This document shows, in pieces, positions 19,158-28,707 of a DNA stretch of 64,000 bases. The stretch lies in assembly GCA_965658745.1 (NCBI GenBank), contig CBFHTK010000006.1:96104-160103 (forward strand), written 5' to 3'. This stretch comes from JAHDFB01 sp965658745 (GTDB lineage: Bacteria; Bacteroidota; Bacteroidia; Chitinophagales; Saprospiraceae). Positions within the stretch are counted from its first letter, which is position 1. The number at the start of each line of letters is the position of its first letter. The notes beneath the pieces are model-generated. The model was given only the letters and a program-made list of their open reading frames with translations. It ran no database searches and was not told the origin of the DNA. The translations under genes were made by a program, and so were the position numbers.

Positions 19158-20738
19158 TTATTGCTTACTTGCTTTAATGGCTGCCATGTACTTATTAAAT
19201 TCTTCGCGAACTTTTGGAAAGAGGATGAAACATCCGATAATATTGGGAATTGCCATGGCAAAAATCATCGCATCTGAAAAGTCGATGACTGGTCCCAAAC
19301 TGATCGCTGCTCCAACAATAATAAAGATGCAAAACATTACTTTATAAGAAATATCTGCAATTTTATTTTTTCCAAAAAGAAACATCCAGCTTTGTAATCC
19401 ATAATACGACCAAGAAAGCATGGTTGAAAACGCAAATAACACAACCGCTAGTGTCAAGATATATGGAAAGAATGATAGAACTGAGCCAAATGCTGCTGAA
19501 GTTGCTACAACCCCATCAGGAGATTTGACACCGTATTCCATTATTGATCCATCTCCGTTGGTTATAATTATTACCAAAGCCGTCATTGTACACACTACTA
19601 CCGTATCGATAAATGGTTCTAAGAGTGCAACAAGACCTTCGGATGCTGCGTAATTAGTTTTTACTGCAGAGTGAGCTATTGCTGCTGATCCAACTCCAGC
19701 TTCGTTCGAGAAAGCTGCCCGCTGGAAGCCAATAATAAGAACACCAACAAGTCCACCTTTTATTCCTTCGGGAGAAAAAGCTCCCGAGAAGATTTGTCCA
19801 ATTGCTCCAGGTATGTCACCAGCATGCATTGTCAAAACTATGATTGCCGCTATTACATACATCCCAACCATAAAAGGAACGACTCTTTCAGTAACTGATC
19901 CGATTCGCTTGATTCCTCCAATGATTACAAGTGCAACCAGTATTGAAAGAATTAATCCGAATATCGCACCTGCGGATGGATGTGTAATTCCTAACATCGA
20001 ATTAAACTGCGCAGCTGCTTGATTCGCTTGAAACATGTTTCCTCCTCCAAGGGAACCTCCAACACACATGATAGCAAAAATTCCTGCTAGAATTTTACCA
20101 AGTGTACCCGCTTTCATTTCCTTTAAGCCTTTGCTTAGATAGTACATCGGGCCACCATAAACAGTGCCGTCTTCTCCTACGTCACGATATTTTACACCGA
20201 GTGTACATTCAACAAATTTTGATGACATTCCAAATAGGCCAGCAATAATCATCCAAAAAGTAGCACCGGGTCCACCTAAGGATATTGCCACTGCAACACC
20301 CGCGATATTTCCTAATCCTACAGTTCCCGACAAGGCTGCTGTGAGTGCTTGGAAATGCGTTACTTCACCATCACTCTCTATCTTAATTGTATCTAAGATA
20401 TCTCCGTCTAGCGTATTAACCATCGCCTTTTCTACTTTCCCATGCTTGTCTAGGTCGTCATATTTTCCCCGCACAATATTGATTGCAGTACTAAAGTTTC
20501 TAATGTTAACAAACTTGAATGCAACAGTGAAGAATCCTGCAGCGCCTAGAAGCATTATTACGACTATTGGGACATCAAGGCCAGCAATTGTTATGGGATA
20601 GAATATTATATCTCCCCATGCATCTGCGATTGGTTTGAAAGATTCATTAATTGTTTCATCGATACCTTTTGCATAACTTAAAAATGGAATGACCATAAGG
20701 GTCAAAAATGTCATTACTTTGCGAATCTTCACATTCAT
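19158..20738 (-). CDS. AGCS family sodium:alanine (amino acid) symporter
   Basis: 526 residues with an N-terminal signal-like segment (LTLMVIPFLSYAKG) and about ten to eleven transmembrane helices. It is a member of the alanine/glycine:cation symporter family (AlsT/DagA/AgcS), which takes up alanine or glycine with sodium. Family signatures visible include ALTAALSGTVGLGNIAGVA, MYYLSKGLKE, and GFQRAAFSNEAGVGSAAIAH. An extra periplasmic N-terminal leader before TM1 is common in Bacteroidota copies. Single gene, with the strong terminator at 19091-19139. Confidence 0.92.
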   Translation of the reverse strand: MNVKIRKVMTFLTLMVIPFLSYAKGIDETINESFKPIADAWGDIIFYPITIAGLDVPIVVIMLLGAAGFFTVAFKFVNIRNFSTAINIVRGKYDDLDKHGKVEKAMVNTLDGDILDTIKIESDGEVTHFQALTAALSGTVGLGNIAGVAVAISLGGPGATFWMIIAGLFGMSSKFVECTLGVKYRDVGEDGTVYGGPMYYLSKGLKEMKAGTLGKILAGIFAIMCVGGSLGGGNMFQANQAAAQFNSMLGITHPSAGAIFGLILSILVALVIIGGIKRIGSVTERVVPFMVGMYVIAAIIVLTMHAGDIPGAIGQIFSGAFSPEGIKGGLVGVLIIGFQRAAFSNEAGVGSAAIAHSAVKTNYAASEGLVALLEPFIDTVVVCTMTALVIIITNGDGSIMEYGVKSPDGVVATSAAFGSVLSFFPYILTLAVVLFAFSTMLSWSYYGLQSWMFLFGKNKIADISYKVMFCIFIIVGAAISLGPVIDFSDAMIFAMAIPNIIGCFILFPKVREEFNKYMAAIKASKQ

Positions 20739-21522
20739 ATGTCGTTTGTTTGATTTGTATTTGTATAGTTTCTTGATACTCCTTTTATCCTTTTGAGCTT
20801 AAGCATTTGTCTCTTACAGCTCGGAAAGGTATTATTAATTTTTGACATTCAAAAAACTGATTTAGTAATTTGTCCAGAATATCGAGTAATCAATGCTCTT
20901 TATGCACGAGACTTTTATATTAAAAGAGATGCTGGACATCTAAATTGATTAAATGCACAGTGTTACTGTTTTAAAATTTGAATAAGGGGAAGATAGTAGC
21001 TAGTTGTCTGTTCCATTTGTGAGTAATTTTCCCCATTTGATGTTTGATACTGCGTTTTTGTACTTTGTGGCATCCTCTATCTTTTGATATTTTATGGCTT
21101 TGTTTTTTCTGGAAGAATCAGAATCGCTCTCGATCAAAGTCAACTTTCCATATTTTGAGTGGAGTTTTATTTACTGCTTATCAATAGAATTTAATGAACT
21201 GCAACTTTGTGCCATTACTGATTATTGAGGGCTTTGAGCCCAAAAGGCAAATCAATCTTAAGCGCATCATTATTTGATATGTAGTACTACTAGTATACAT
21301 TTAATCTATTCGTATACTTTTTTAATTGGATTTGCATCCGACCTAGAGAAGGTGATATTTCATATGTTCATTTAGCTTAACATGTAAATCTCTAATTACA
21401 AACATGTTCTAAAAGGCTTCATAAACACATTAAAAAATATCATATTTTATTTTATTTTCCATTTGCTTTGGCTAGAAATGTTATTAGTTTTGCATCTAAC
21501 AGAACTCACGCTTCTACTGCTT
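20739..21522. other. 784-base spacer between the transporter and thyA
   Basis: Divergent promoter region for the AGCS gene (minus) and thyA (plus). The sequence is AT-rich without recognisable gene, tRNA or strong hairpin. A minus-strand stretch of about 55 codons is open near 21000-21165 but has no ATG and no recognisable similarity. The part nearest thyA (about 21400-21450) is very AT-rich and may hold its promoter. Confidence 0.4.
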
Positions 21523-22416
21523 ATGCGTCAATATCTCTCCCTACTGCAGCACGTACTCGATCACGGTGTCGAGAAATCAGATCGTACTGGCACAGGCACT
21601 ATAAGTACTTTCGGATATCAAATGCGTTTCGATCTGTCGGAAGGGTTTCCGATGGTTACCACAAAAAAACTTCATTTAAAATCGATCATTTATGAGCTAT
21701 TATGGTTTATAAAAGGCGATACAAATGTCAAATACCTTCAGGAAAACGGAGTTAGAATATGGAATGAGTGGGCCGATGAGAACGGTGATCTTGGCCCGGT
21801 ATACGGTAAGCAATGGCGAAGTTGGCAAGGGGCTGACGGTAAAACTGTAGATCAGCTAATGAAGGTAGTTTCAACCTTAAAAGAAAATCCTGATTCAAGG
21901 CGCATGATTATTAACGCTTGGAATGTCGGGGAACTTGATAAGATGGCTTTGACACCTTGTCACTGTATGTTTCAGTTTTACGTAGCGGATGGTAAACTTT
22001 CATGTCAACTTTTTCAAAGATCCGCAGATTGTTTTTTAGGAGTTCCTTTCAACATTGCTTCTTATGCGCTTTTTACTATGATGATCGCACAAGTATGCAA
22101 TTTGGAAGTGGGTGAGTTTGTCCATACATTTGGAGATGCACATATTTATAAAGATCATCTGGAGCAAACCAAATTGCAGCTTAGTAGAGATCCAAGACCG
22201 CTCCCGACAATGAAAATTAATNNNNNNNNNNNNNNNNNNNNNNNNNNNNNNNNNNNNNNNNNNNNNNNNNNNNNNNNNNNNNNNNNNNNNNNNNNNNNNN
22301 NNNNNNNNNNNNNNNNNNNNCCAGAAGTACATAGTATACTGGATTTTACATATGAAGATTTTACATTAATTGATTATAACCCACATCCTCACATCAAGGC
22401 AAAAGTTTCTGTGTGA
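21523..22416 (+). CDS. thyA: Thymidylate synthase (interrupted by an assembly gap)
   Basis: Makes dTMP from dUMP with methylene-tetrahydrofolate. The start chosen is the ATG at 21523, giving MRQYLSLLQHVLDHG, which aligns with the E. coli start; the frame is open further upstream to a TTG at 21463, but that would add 20 odd residues. The catalytic Cys in TPCHCMFQFY is residue 146, as in E. coli, and RSADCFLGVPFNIASYA and GDAHIYKDH are present. A run of 99 N (22222-22320) sits between MKIN and PEV. With the N removed the product is 264 residues, the length of E. coli ThyA, and MKINPEVHSILDF reads on without a break, so the gap is probably artificial. No folA lies next to it. Confidence 0.93.
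   Translation: MRQYLSLLQHVLDHGVEKSDRTGTGTISTFGYQMRFDLSEGFPMVTTKKLHLKSIIYELLWFIKGDTNVKYLQENGVRIWNEWADENGDLGPVYGKQWRSWQGADGKTVDQLMKVVSTLKENPDSRRMIINAWNVGELDKMALTPCHCMFQFYVADGKLSCQLFQRSADCFLGVPFNIASYALFTMMIAQVCNLEVGEFVHTFGDAHIYKDHLEQTKLQLSRDPRPLPTMKINXXXXXXXXXXXXXXXXXXXXXXXXXXXXXXXXXPEVHSILDFTYEDFTLIDYNPHPHIKAKVSV
22222..22320. other. run of 99 N (scaffold gap) inside thyA
   Basis: Ninety-nine undefined bases, a multiple of three, so the frame is kept by chance or by design. By alignment with E. coli ThyA nothing is missing between the flanks, so the real distance is likely zero or a small overlap. Confidence 0.95.
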
Positions 22417-22493
22417 GCTTGTGTATTTAGTTGGTTTATTTAGATAGCGTCTAAATAGAATTGAAGGAAGATAAAATAATTGTGCAAACTTAG

Positions 22494-22505
22494 ATAGGTA
22501 CCTAT
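22494..22505. other. 12-bp perfect palindrome upstream of actA
   Basis: ATAGGTACCTAT is a perfect palindrome followed by TTTT. It is 94 bases before the actA ATG and 78 after the thyA stop. An operator or part of a weak thyA terminator are both possible. Confidence 0.3.
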
Positions 22506-22520
22506 TTTTGCGGGAATGTT

Positions 22521-22571
22521 GTGTTTTGTCATGGTAAAGTGAATTTGAAAACTTTTGACCATGCAAAACAC
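22521..22571 (+). promoter_or_regulatory. long hairpin in the leader of the act-cox operon
   Basis: GTGTTTTG-T-CATGGT (22521-22535) pairs with ACCATGCAAAACAC (22558-22571) with one bulged base; the stem continues inward as AAAGT (22536-22540) with ACTTT (22551-22555). In all about 19 base pairs around a 10-base loop. It ends 27 bases before the actA start codon. No T run follows, so it looks more like a leader structure (mRNA stability, protein or RNA binding) than a terminator; a thyA terminator remains possible. Confidence 0.45.
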
Positions 22572-22598
22572 GCTTAATTTAAAGTTCATACAAACACG

Positions 22599-24023
22599 AT
22601 GATAGTAAGAAATTTAGCTTCATTCGGGAAATCACTGCTCTTAGTATTTCTCATGGCATATGGAACCACTTCGATGGCACAGGTTTCTGCTGACGCAGGA
22701 AAAACTTTGTTCCGTAATTATTGTGCATCTTGTCACGATAAGGGTATGCAGAAAAATATGACTGGTCCTGCACTTGCGGGAGTTCAGGAGCGTTGGGCTG
22801 ATTATCCAGAATCTGATTTGTACGCATGGATTAGAAATTCACAAGCTTTGATAGCTTCAGGTCATCCGCGTGCAACCGAACTATGGGAAACGTATAATGG
22901 TGTTATCATGACAGCGTACCCAAATCTAACAGATGATGATATAGGTTCTCTTTTAGCTTACATCAATGGTGTAGCTAATGGTACTTATGGTGTAAAAGCT
23001 GGCGTAGTTGCTGTAGCAGAAGAGGAAGAGGAAGACGAAGCTACTAGTCCTTGGTTATACGTTGGATTGCTAGGACTTCTTGCAATTCTTGCATTAGTTT
23101 TAGCAAGAGTAATAGGTAACTTAAATGTCATTGCTACTAAGAAAGAGAATCCTGATGCAATTGTTGAACGCAAATCGATTTTAGATATCTTGACAAGTAA
23201 AGGTTTGATTGGCTTTGTTCTATTTGCATTTGTATTATTAGGTGGTTATACAACTGTTAATAATGCGGTTTCTTTAGGCCGTCAACAAGGATATGCACCA
23301 GATCAGCCAATAAAGTTTTCTCATGAGACGCACGCTGGTCTAAATAAGATTGAATGTCAGTATTGTCACGATGGAGCCAGAAGGTCCAAGCATTCTGTAA
23401 TTCCGGCTACTAACACTTGTATGAATTGCCACAAGGCTATTAATTATGGATCTGAATATGGAACTGCTGAGATTACGAAGATCTATGCTTCTGTAGGATA
23501 TGACCCGATCAAAGGGAAGTATATAGATAACTATGAAAATATGCCTGAAGATTCGATATCTATGTTGTACAAGGATTGGATCAAAAAAGCTAACGCTGAG
23601 AATGACGAAGAGCTAGAGAATGCAACAGATGAGCAGCTAGGACGAATTGCAGACAAGCAATTTGAAGCTTTGAAGGCAAGTTTAACAAATGAAGTAAAAA
23701 CTGAGATACCTGGTCCAATAGAATGGACTAGAATACACAATCTGCCAGATCATGTCTATTTCAATCATGCGCAGCATGTAACAGTAGGACAAGTAGAATG
23801 TCAAACATGTCACGGGCAAGTTCAAGAAATGGAAGTTGTACAGCAGATGTCACCGTTATCAATGGGATGGTGTATCAATTGTCACAGACAAACAGAAGTT
23901 AATTTTAATGATACATATTACAGTGCTTACGAAGACTATCACAAAGAAATGAAAGATGGTGACCGTACTAAAGTTACTGTAGAAGATATTGGAGGTCTTG
24001 AATGTCAAAAATGTCATTACTAG
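22599..24023 (+). CDS. actA: Alternative Complex III subunit ActA, hexaheme form (monoheme cytochrome c fused to pentaheme domain)
   Basis: 474 residues with a signal peptide. Six CxxCH heme-c sites are visible: CASCH at 42, CQYCH at 253, CMNCH at 274, CQTCH at 401, CINCH at 425 and CQKCH at 469. The first belongs to a class I cytochrome c domain (about 30-125); two hydrophobic segments follow (about 151-173 and 202-220), then the five-heme cytochrome c3/NapC-like domain. ActA passes electrons from the Act complex towards the oxidase or a soluble cytochrome. It is the first gene of the act-cox operon. An acidic EEEEEDE linker precedes the first membrane segment. The extra N-terminal heme domain goes beyond the pentaheme ActA described for Rhodothermus. 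Confidence 0.9.
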   Translation: MIVRNLASFGKSLLLVFLMAYGTTSMAQVSADAGKTLFRNYCASCHDKGMQKNMTGPALAGVQERWADYPESDLYAWIRNSQALIASGHPRATELWETYNGVIMTAYPNLTDDDIGSLLAYINGVANGTYGVKAGVVAVAEEEEEDEATSPWLYVGLLGLLAILALVLARVIGNLNVIATKKENPDAIVERKSILDILTSKGLIGFVLFAFVLLGGYTTVNNAVSLGRQQGYAPDQPIKFSHETHAGLNKIECQYCHDGARRSKHSVIPATNTCMNCHKAINYGSEYGTAEITKIYASVGYDPIKGKYIDNYENMPEDSISMLYKDWIKKANAENDEELENATDEQLGRIADKQFEALKASLTNEVKTEIPGPIEWTRIHNLPDHVYFNHAQHVTVGQVECQTCHGQVQEMEVVQQMSPLSMGWCINCHRQTEVNFNDTYYSAYEDYHKEMKDGDRTKVTVEDIGGLECQKCHY

Positions 24024-24082
24024 ACTGAACTATAATCATTGAAACATAAATAATATTACTTAGAATTAATTCAATACAGAAT

Positions 24083-27000
24083 ATGAAAGGAAAAGATCAA
24101 GGTGTTTGGATAGGAGAAAAGGATCTTACTAACGACCCTGACTTTATAGAAATTTCTCAGCAAGAGTTTGCTTCTATGCCAGAAGCACTAGGAAATGCTG
24201 AAGCTGTTGAGCAATTAGGCGGTAACCGTAGAGATTTTTTAAAGATGCTTGGTTTCGGTGTTGGTGCAGCGACTATTGCAGCAGGCTGCGATATTCCTGT
24301 GAAGAGAGCAATTCCATACGTTGTAAAACCGGACACTATCGTACCAGGAGTAGCTTCATACTATGCTACTACATTTGTAGAAGGAGGTGACTACGCTTCC
24401 GTTCTTGTCAAGACAAGAGAGGGGCGTCCCATTAAGATAGAAGGTAATGATCTTGTGGGTTACGGTGGAACATCTGCAAGAGCACAAGCTTCTGTGTTGA
24501 ATTTATATGACACTGCTCGATTTAGATCACCTCAAATTGGCAAAGGTGGCGATAGAGCTGAGACTAGTTGGGCTGATTTAGATGAAAAAGCAATGAGTGT
24601 ATTGGCGAGTTCAACGTCGATCAGGCTTGTTACTTCTTCAATTTACAGTCCGTCTACAACACGAGCGATTGAAGCGTTCAAAGCTAAGTATCCGTCAACA
24701 CAGCATATTCAATATGATAGTGTTTCTTACGCTGGTCTTTTAGATGCCAACGAAGAAAACTTTGGCATGCGTGCTATGCCTGCCTACAGATTTGATCAAG
24801 CAGATGTTGTGGTCAGCTTCGATGCTGATTTCATAGGGAATTGGGGTGACAGTACAAAATACTCTGTTGACTTTATTAACAACAGAAAAATAGATAAAGT
24901 AGAAGGGGCTAAAATGAGCAGACTTTATCAAGTTGAGTCTCATATGTCGTTGACTGGGTCAAATGCAGATAACAGAATTCTAGTCAAGCCATCAGAACAA
25001 GGTGCTGCGATCGTTACTCTTTATAATATGATCACGGGAAGCAGCTTAAGTGCAAGCAGCCTGAATCAGGAAGCAGAAACTGCTTTACAGGCAGCAGCCC
25101 AAGAGTTGAAAGCTGCAAGAGGTAAATCTATAGTAGTTTCTGGTACTAATAATAAAGGGGAGCAAGTACTCGTAAATGCAATCAATGATTATTTAGGTAA
25201 CTTAGGAAATACAATTGATTTTTCAGAAGCCTTGATGACACGTCAAGGAAGCGATAAGGAGATCTCGTCTCTTGTCAATGAAATGAATAGTGGCAGTGTT
25301 GATACTGTTATTTTCATGCAAGTAAATCCTGCTTACGATTTTAAATCGAATGGGAAATTTGCATCTGGTCTAGAGAAGGTGAAAAATAAATTGAGCATTT
25401 CTTACTCAAATGACGAGACTACTGATCAAAGTGATATGGTAGCAGCAGTAAGTCATTATCTAGAATCTTGGGGAGATGCTCAGCCGGTAAAAGGTATGTA
25501 TACTTTGATGCAACCAACGATCAATACCATTTTTGATACAAGACAAGCAGGTGAAACCTTACTTTCTTGGGCTGGTGTAGATTTCGGTGATTCATATATG
25601 AATTTTGTGCAGCAAGGTTGGAAAGAAGATGTTTTTGGACTTCAATCTATGTTTGGAGGATTCCAGAGATTTTGGGAGTCAGCTCTTCATGATGGTATAT
25701 TCAAATCAGGTGAAACAGCAGGTAGTGTGAGTTTCTCTGGAGATACGGCATCTGCTGCTGGACAAGTGACAAAAACAGTATCAGGAGACGGAATCGAATT
25801 AAAGATATATGAAGGACATCTTGGAAATGGTGCATATACCAATAATCCATGGTTGATGGAAATGCCGGATCCAATTACACGAACTGTGTGGGGAAATCAT
25901 CTTGCTATACCGGTGGATTTTGATGGAGTTAGCACTATGATCTCGATGCATGATCTTAAAGATGGTGACTTAGTAGATCTAACAGTTAACGGAGAAACTA
26001 TTACTGTTCCCGTTGTACAGCAATTCGGTCAAGCACCTGCAACTGCTGCTTTAGCACTAGGTTATGGCCGAGAGGTTGGAGGGCTTTGTGCAAAAGGCGT
26101 GGGAGTTGACATGAATAAGTCAGTTTCTGTTGACAAGCAAGGATATAGAACTTATTCTGTTCCAAATGTAGAAATATCTGCAAAAGTTGGAGAAGATAAA
26201 GAATTTGCAAGTGTTCAGTATCACCATACATACGGGGTAAAAGATACTGATGAAGCAACTGGTGAGATGATTAATGCTGATGAGGCTGCTTTAGTCTCAT
26301 TTAGCTATGGTCTTGGAAGTCAGGGTTTTCAGGGAGCTTTAACAGATAGATCTGTTATGTACTATTCAAGCCTTGAAGGTTTGAAAGATAGTGTTGAGCA
26401 CTTGAATGAAAAAAGAGCACATGCTCAGCATTTGAATGATCAGCAAATCTATGGTGGTCACGATAAGATGTACAAGAATGGGCATCATTGGGGAATGCAT
26501 GTAGATTTGAACTCTTGTACTGGATGTGCAGCATGTACAGTTGCATGTATGGCCGAGAATAATGTTCCTGTTGTAGGTAAAAGAGAGGTTAGTAGACACC
26601 ATGAGATGACATGGTTGAGAATCGATAGATACTACTATGGAAAGTTAGAGAATCCAAATACGGTTTATCAGCCGATGATGTGTCAGCACTGTGATAACGC
26701 TCCGTGCGAGAATGTTTGTCCAGTAAATGCTACAAACCACTCTTCTGAAGGACTTAATCAAATGACCTACAACAGATGTGTTGGTACTAGATATTGTGCA
26801 AATAACTGTCCTTATAAAGTAAGAAGATTTAACTGGTTGGATTATACAACAGCGGATATCTTCCCTGGGAACCAACCAACGATAAATAATGAAGAGATTC
26901 CTTTTGGAGCGGATAACTTGACAAGAATGGTATTAAATCCAGATGTTACAGTTCGTTCAAGAGGAGTGATTGAGAAGTGTAGTTTCTGTGTTCAGAGAAT

Positions 27001-27247
27001 TCAAGAAGGAAAGTTGACGGCGAAAAAGGAAGAGCGTATGCTTAGAGATAGCGACGTTAAGACAGCTTGTCAAACAGCTTGTCCTACTGGAGCAATTACA
27101 TTTGGTGATATGAATAACAAGAATGGTAATTTGAGCCATAAACTTGAGAATCCACTGAATTTTATTGTTCTGGAAGAAGTGAACGTTAGATCTTCAGTTC
27201 AATACTCTATGCGAGTGAATAATCGTAATGAAAAACTTGACGCTTAA
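24083..27247 (+). CDS. actB: Alternative Complex III subunit ActB (molybdopterin-oxidoreductase-like plus iron-sulfur)
   Basis: 1054 residues. A Tat signal with NRRDFLK (48-54) lies behind a 47-residue leader, followed by a lipobox-like AAGC (Cys 69), as expected for a lipid-anchored periplasmic subunit. The first about 780 residues resemble a molybdopterin oxidoreductase catalytic chain but belong to the Act type, known to lack the cofactor. The C-terminal part from about residue 800 is a 4-cluster ferredoxin-like domain: CTGCAACTVAC, CQHCDNAPCENVCP, CVGTRYCANNCP, CSFC and CQTACP. It faces the periplasm and passes electrons from ActC to the hemes of ActA/ActE. It starts 59 bases after actA. 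Confidence 0.93.
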   Translation: MKGKDQGVWIGEKDLTNDPDFIEISQQEFASMPEALGNAEAVEQLGGNRRDFLKMLGFGVGAATIAAGCDIPVKRAIPYVVKPDTIVPGVASYYATTFVEGGDYASVLVKTREGRPIKIEGNDLVGYGGTSARAQASVLNLYDTARFRSPQIGKGGDRAETSWADLDEKAMSVLASSTSIRLVTSSIYSPSTTRAIEAFKAKYPSTQHIQYDSVSYAGLLDANEENFGMRAMPAYRFDQADVVVSFDADFIGNWGDSTKYSVDFINNRKIDKVEGAKMSRLYQVESHMSLTGSNADNRILVKPSEQGAAIVTLYNMITGSSLSASSLNQEAETALQAAAQELKAARGKSIVVSGTNNKGEQVLVNAINDYLGNLGNTIDFSEALMTRQGSDKEISSLVNEMNSGSVDTVIFMQVNPAYDFKSNGKFASGLEKVKNKLSISYSNDETTDQSDMVAAVSHYLESWGDAQPVKGMYTLMQPTINTIFDTRQAGETLLSWAGVDFGDSYMNFVQQGWKEDVFGLQSMFGGFQRFWESALHDGIFKSGETAGSVSFSGDTASAAGQVTKTVSGDGIELKIYEGHLGNGAYTNNPWLMEMPDPITRTVWGNHLAIPVDFDGVSTMISMHDLKDGDLVDLTVNGETITVPVVQQFGQAPATAALALGYGREVGGLCAKGVGVDMNKSVSVDKQGYRTYSVPNVEISAKVGEDKEFASVQYHHTYGVKDTDEATGEMINADEAALVSFSYGLGSQGFQGALTDRSVMYYSSLEGLKDSVEHLNEKRAHAQHLNDQQIYGGHDKMYKNGHHWGMHVDLNSCTGCAACTVACMAENNVPVVGKREVSRHHEMTWLRIDRYYYGKLENPNTVYQPMMCQHCDNAPCENVCPVNATNHSSEGLNQMTYNRCVGTRYCANNCPYKVRRFNWLDYTTADIFPGNQPTINNEEIPFGADNLTRMVLNPDVTVRSRGVIEKCSFCVQRIQEGKLTAKKEERMLRDSDVKTACQTACPTGAITFGDMNNKNGNLSHKLENPLNFIVLEEVNVRSSVQYSMRVNNRNEKLDA

Positions 27248-27270
27248 TTTTAAATTTTAGATAAGAAAAT

Positions 27271-28686
27271 ATGAGTGCACCTGTATCAGCAATAAGAGAG
27301 CCCTTAATAACCGGGCATAAAACCTACCACCAGATCACTGAGGATCTAGTGTCTCCTACGGAGAAAGCACCTAATTTAATGTGGGTCATAGCTTTTTCAG
27401 TAGCTGCAGCATTAGCTACTTTCGGAGTGTTCTGTATTGCCTGGACAATCTGGTTCGGAATTGGAACTTGGAACTTGAATAGGACAATTGGTTGGGGTTG
27501 GGATATCACCAACTTCGTATGGTGGATTGGTATAGGTCACGCCGGAACATTGATTTCCGCGATCTTGCTACTTTTCCGTCAAAAATGGAGAACAGGTGTT
27601 AACCGAGCCGCAGAGGCAATGACAATATTTGCCGTATTATGTGCTGCACTTTTCCCAGGTATACACGTTGGTAGAGCATGGGTTGTTTTCTACTTTTTCC
27701 CTTATCCAAACACTAGAGGACCTCTTTGGCCTAATTTCAATTCGCCACTCTTATGGGATTTGTTTGCGATTAGTACTTATTTCACTGTTTCACTTCTATT
27801 CTGGTACACAGGTTTAGTTCCAGATTTTGCAACAGTAAGAGATAGAGCAAGAGGGATAAGAAAGAAGATTTACCATTTCCTTTCTTTTGGATGGAACGGA
27901 TCCGCAAAACACTGGCAGAGATGGGAGTCAATCTCTTTGGTACTCGCAGGTCTAGCAACACCACTTGTACTTTCAGTTCACACGATTGTAAGTTTTGATT
28001 TCGCAACATCAGTAATTCCAGGATGGCACACAACGATTTTCCCTCCGTACTTTGTCGCAGGGGCAATCTTCTCTGGATTTGCAATGGTATTGACACTGAT
28101 GCTGATCACAAGAAAAATATTAAAACTCGAGGATTATATTACACTGGCTCACATTGAGTCGATGAATAAAGTAATATTAGTTACAGGTACAATTGTAGGG
28201 GTTGCCTACCTTACTGAGCTGTTTATCGCTTGGTATTCAGGTTATGTCTATGAGCAATTTGCGTTTTTCAACAGAGCGTTGGGACCGTATTGGTGGTCAT
28301 ATTTTGGTATGATGTTCTGTAATGTGGTATCGCCTCAGTTCTTCTGGAGTCGAAAAATTAGAAGAAGTGTTGTCTGGACATTCTTTTTATCAATAGTTGT
28401 GAACATAGGAATGTGGTTTGAGCGATTTGTGATCATTGCTACTACTTTAGCAAGAGATTACTTGCCTTCAAGCTGGAGTTTTTATGTACCGACATGGGTC
28501 GAGATCGGGATCTTTACTGGGACAATTGGAATATTCTTTGTTTTGTATTTAATCTTCGTTAGAGTCGCACCAGTTGTGGCAATTGCTGAAGTAAAGAGTA
28601 TTTTGAAATCATCCGGAGATCAGTACTCTGGACACGGCAGTCAACAAGCAGTTACTGATACTGCTGTAGAAGCAGATAACCAATAA
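27271..28686 (+). CDS. actC: Alternative Complex III subunit ActC (NrfD-like quinol-oxidising membrane subunit)
   Basis: 471 residues, ten predicted transmembrane helices, NrfD/PsrC family. Quinol is oxidised at a site between this subunit and the iron-sulfur domain of ActB. Typical segments: WWIGIGHAGTLISAILLLFRQKWRTG, and GRAWVVFYFFPYPNTRGPLWPNF with the conserved proline/asparagine loop. Starts 23 bases after actB; ActF is the related second copy encoded further down. Confidence 0.93.
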   Translation: MSAPVSAIREPLITGHKTYHQITEDLVSPTEKAPNLMWVIAFSVAAALATFGVFCIAWTIWFGIGTWNLNRTIGWGWDITNFVWWIGIGHAGTLISAILLLFRQKWRTGVNRAAEAMTIFAVLCAALFPGIHVGRAWVVFYFFPYPNTRGPLWPNFNSPLLWDLFAISTYFTVSLLFWYTGLVPDFATVRDRARGIRKKIYHFLSFGWNGSAKHWQRWESISLVLAGLATPLVLSVHTIVSFDFATSVIPGWHTTIFPPYFVAGAIFSGFAMVLTLMLITRKILKLEDYITLAHIESMNKVILVTGTIVGVAYLTELFIAWYSGYVYEQFAFFNRALGPYWWSYFGMMFCNVVSPQFFWSRKIRRSVVWTFFLSIVVNIGMWFERFVIIATTLARDYLPSSWSFYVPTWVEIGIFTGTIGIFFVLYLIFVRVAPVVAIAEVKSILKSSGDQYSGHGSQQAVTDTAVEADNQ

Positions 28687-28707
28687 TTAGGCATTAACTA
28701 GAAAGAA

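Noticed and set aside
20990..21165. Minus-strand frame of about 55 codons ending in a TAG, Lys-rich
   Set aside because: No ATG and no similarity; such lengths occur by chance in AT-rich spacers.
21463..21522. Longer thyA start at TTG 21463 or ATG 21478
   Set aside because: The added residues are a Leu-rich stretch not found in ThyA, while the ATG at 21523 aligns exactly with the E. coli start.
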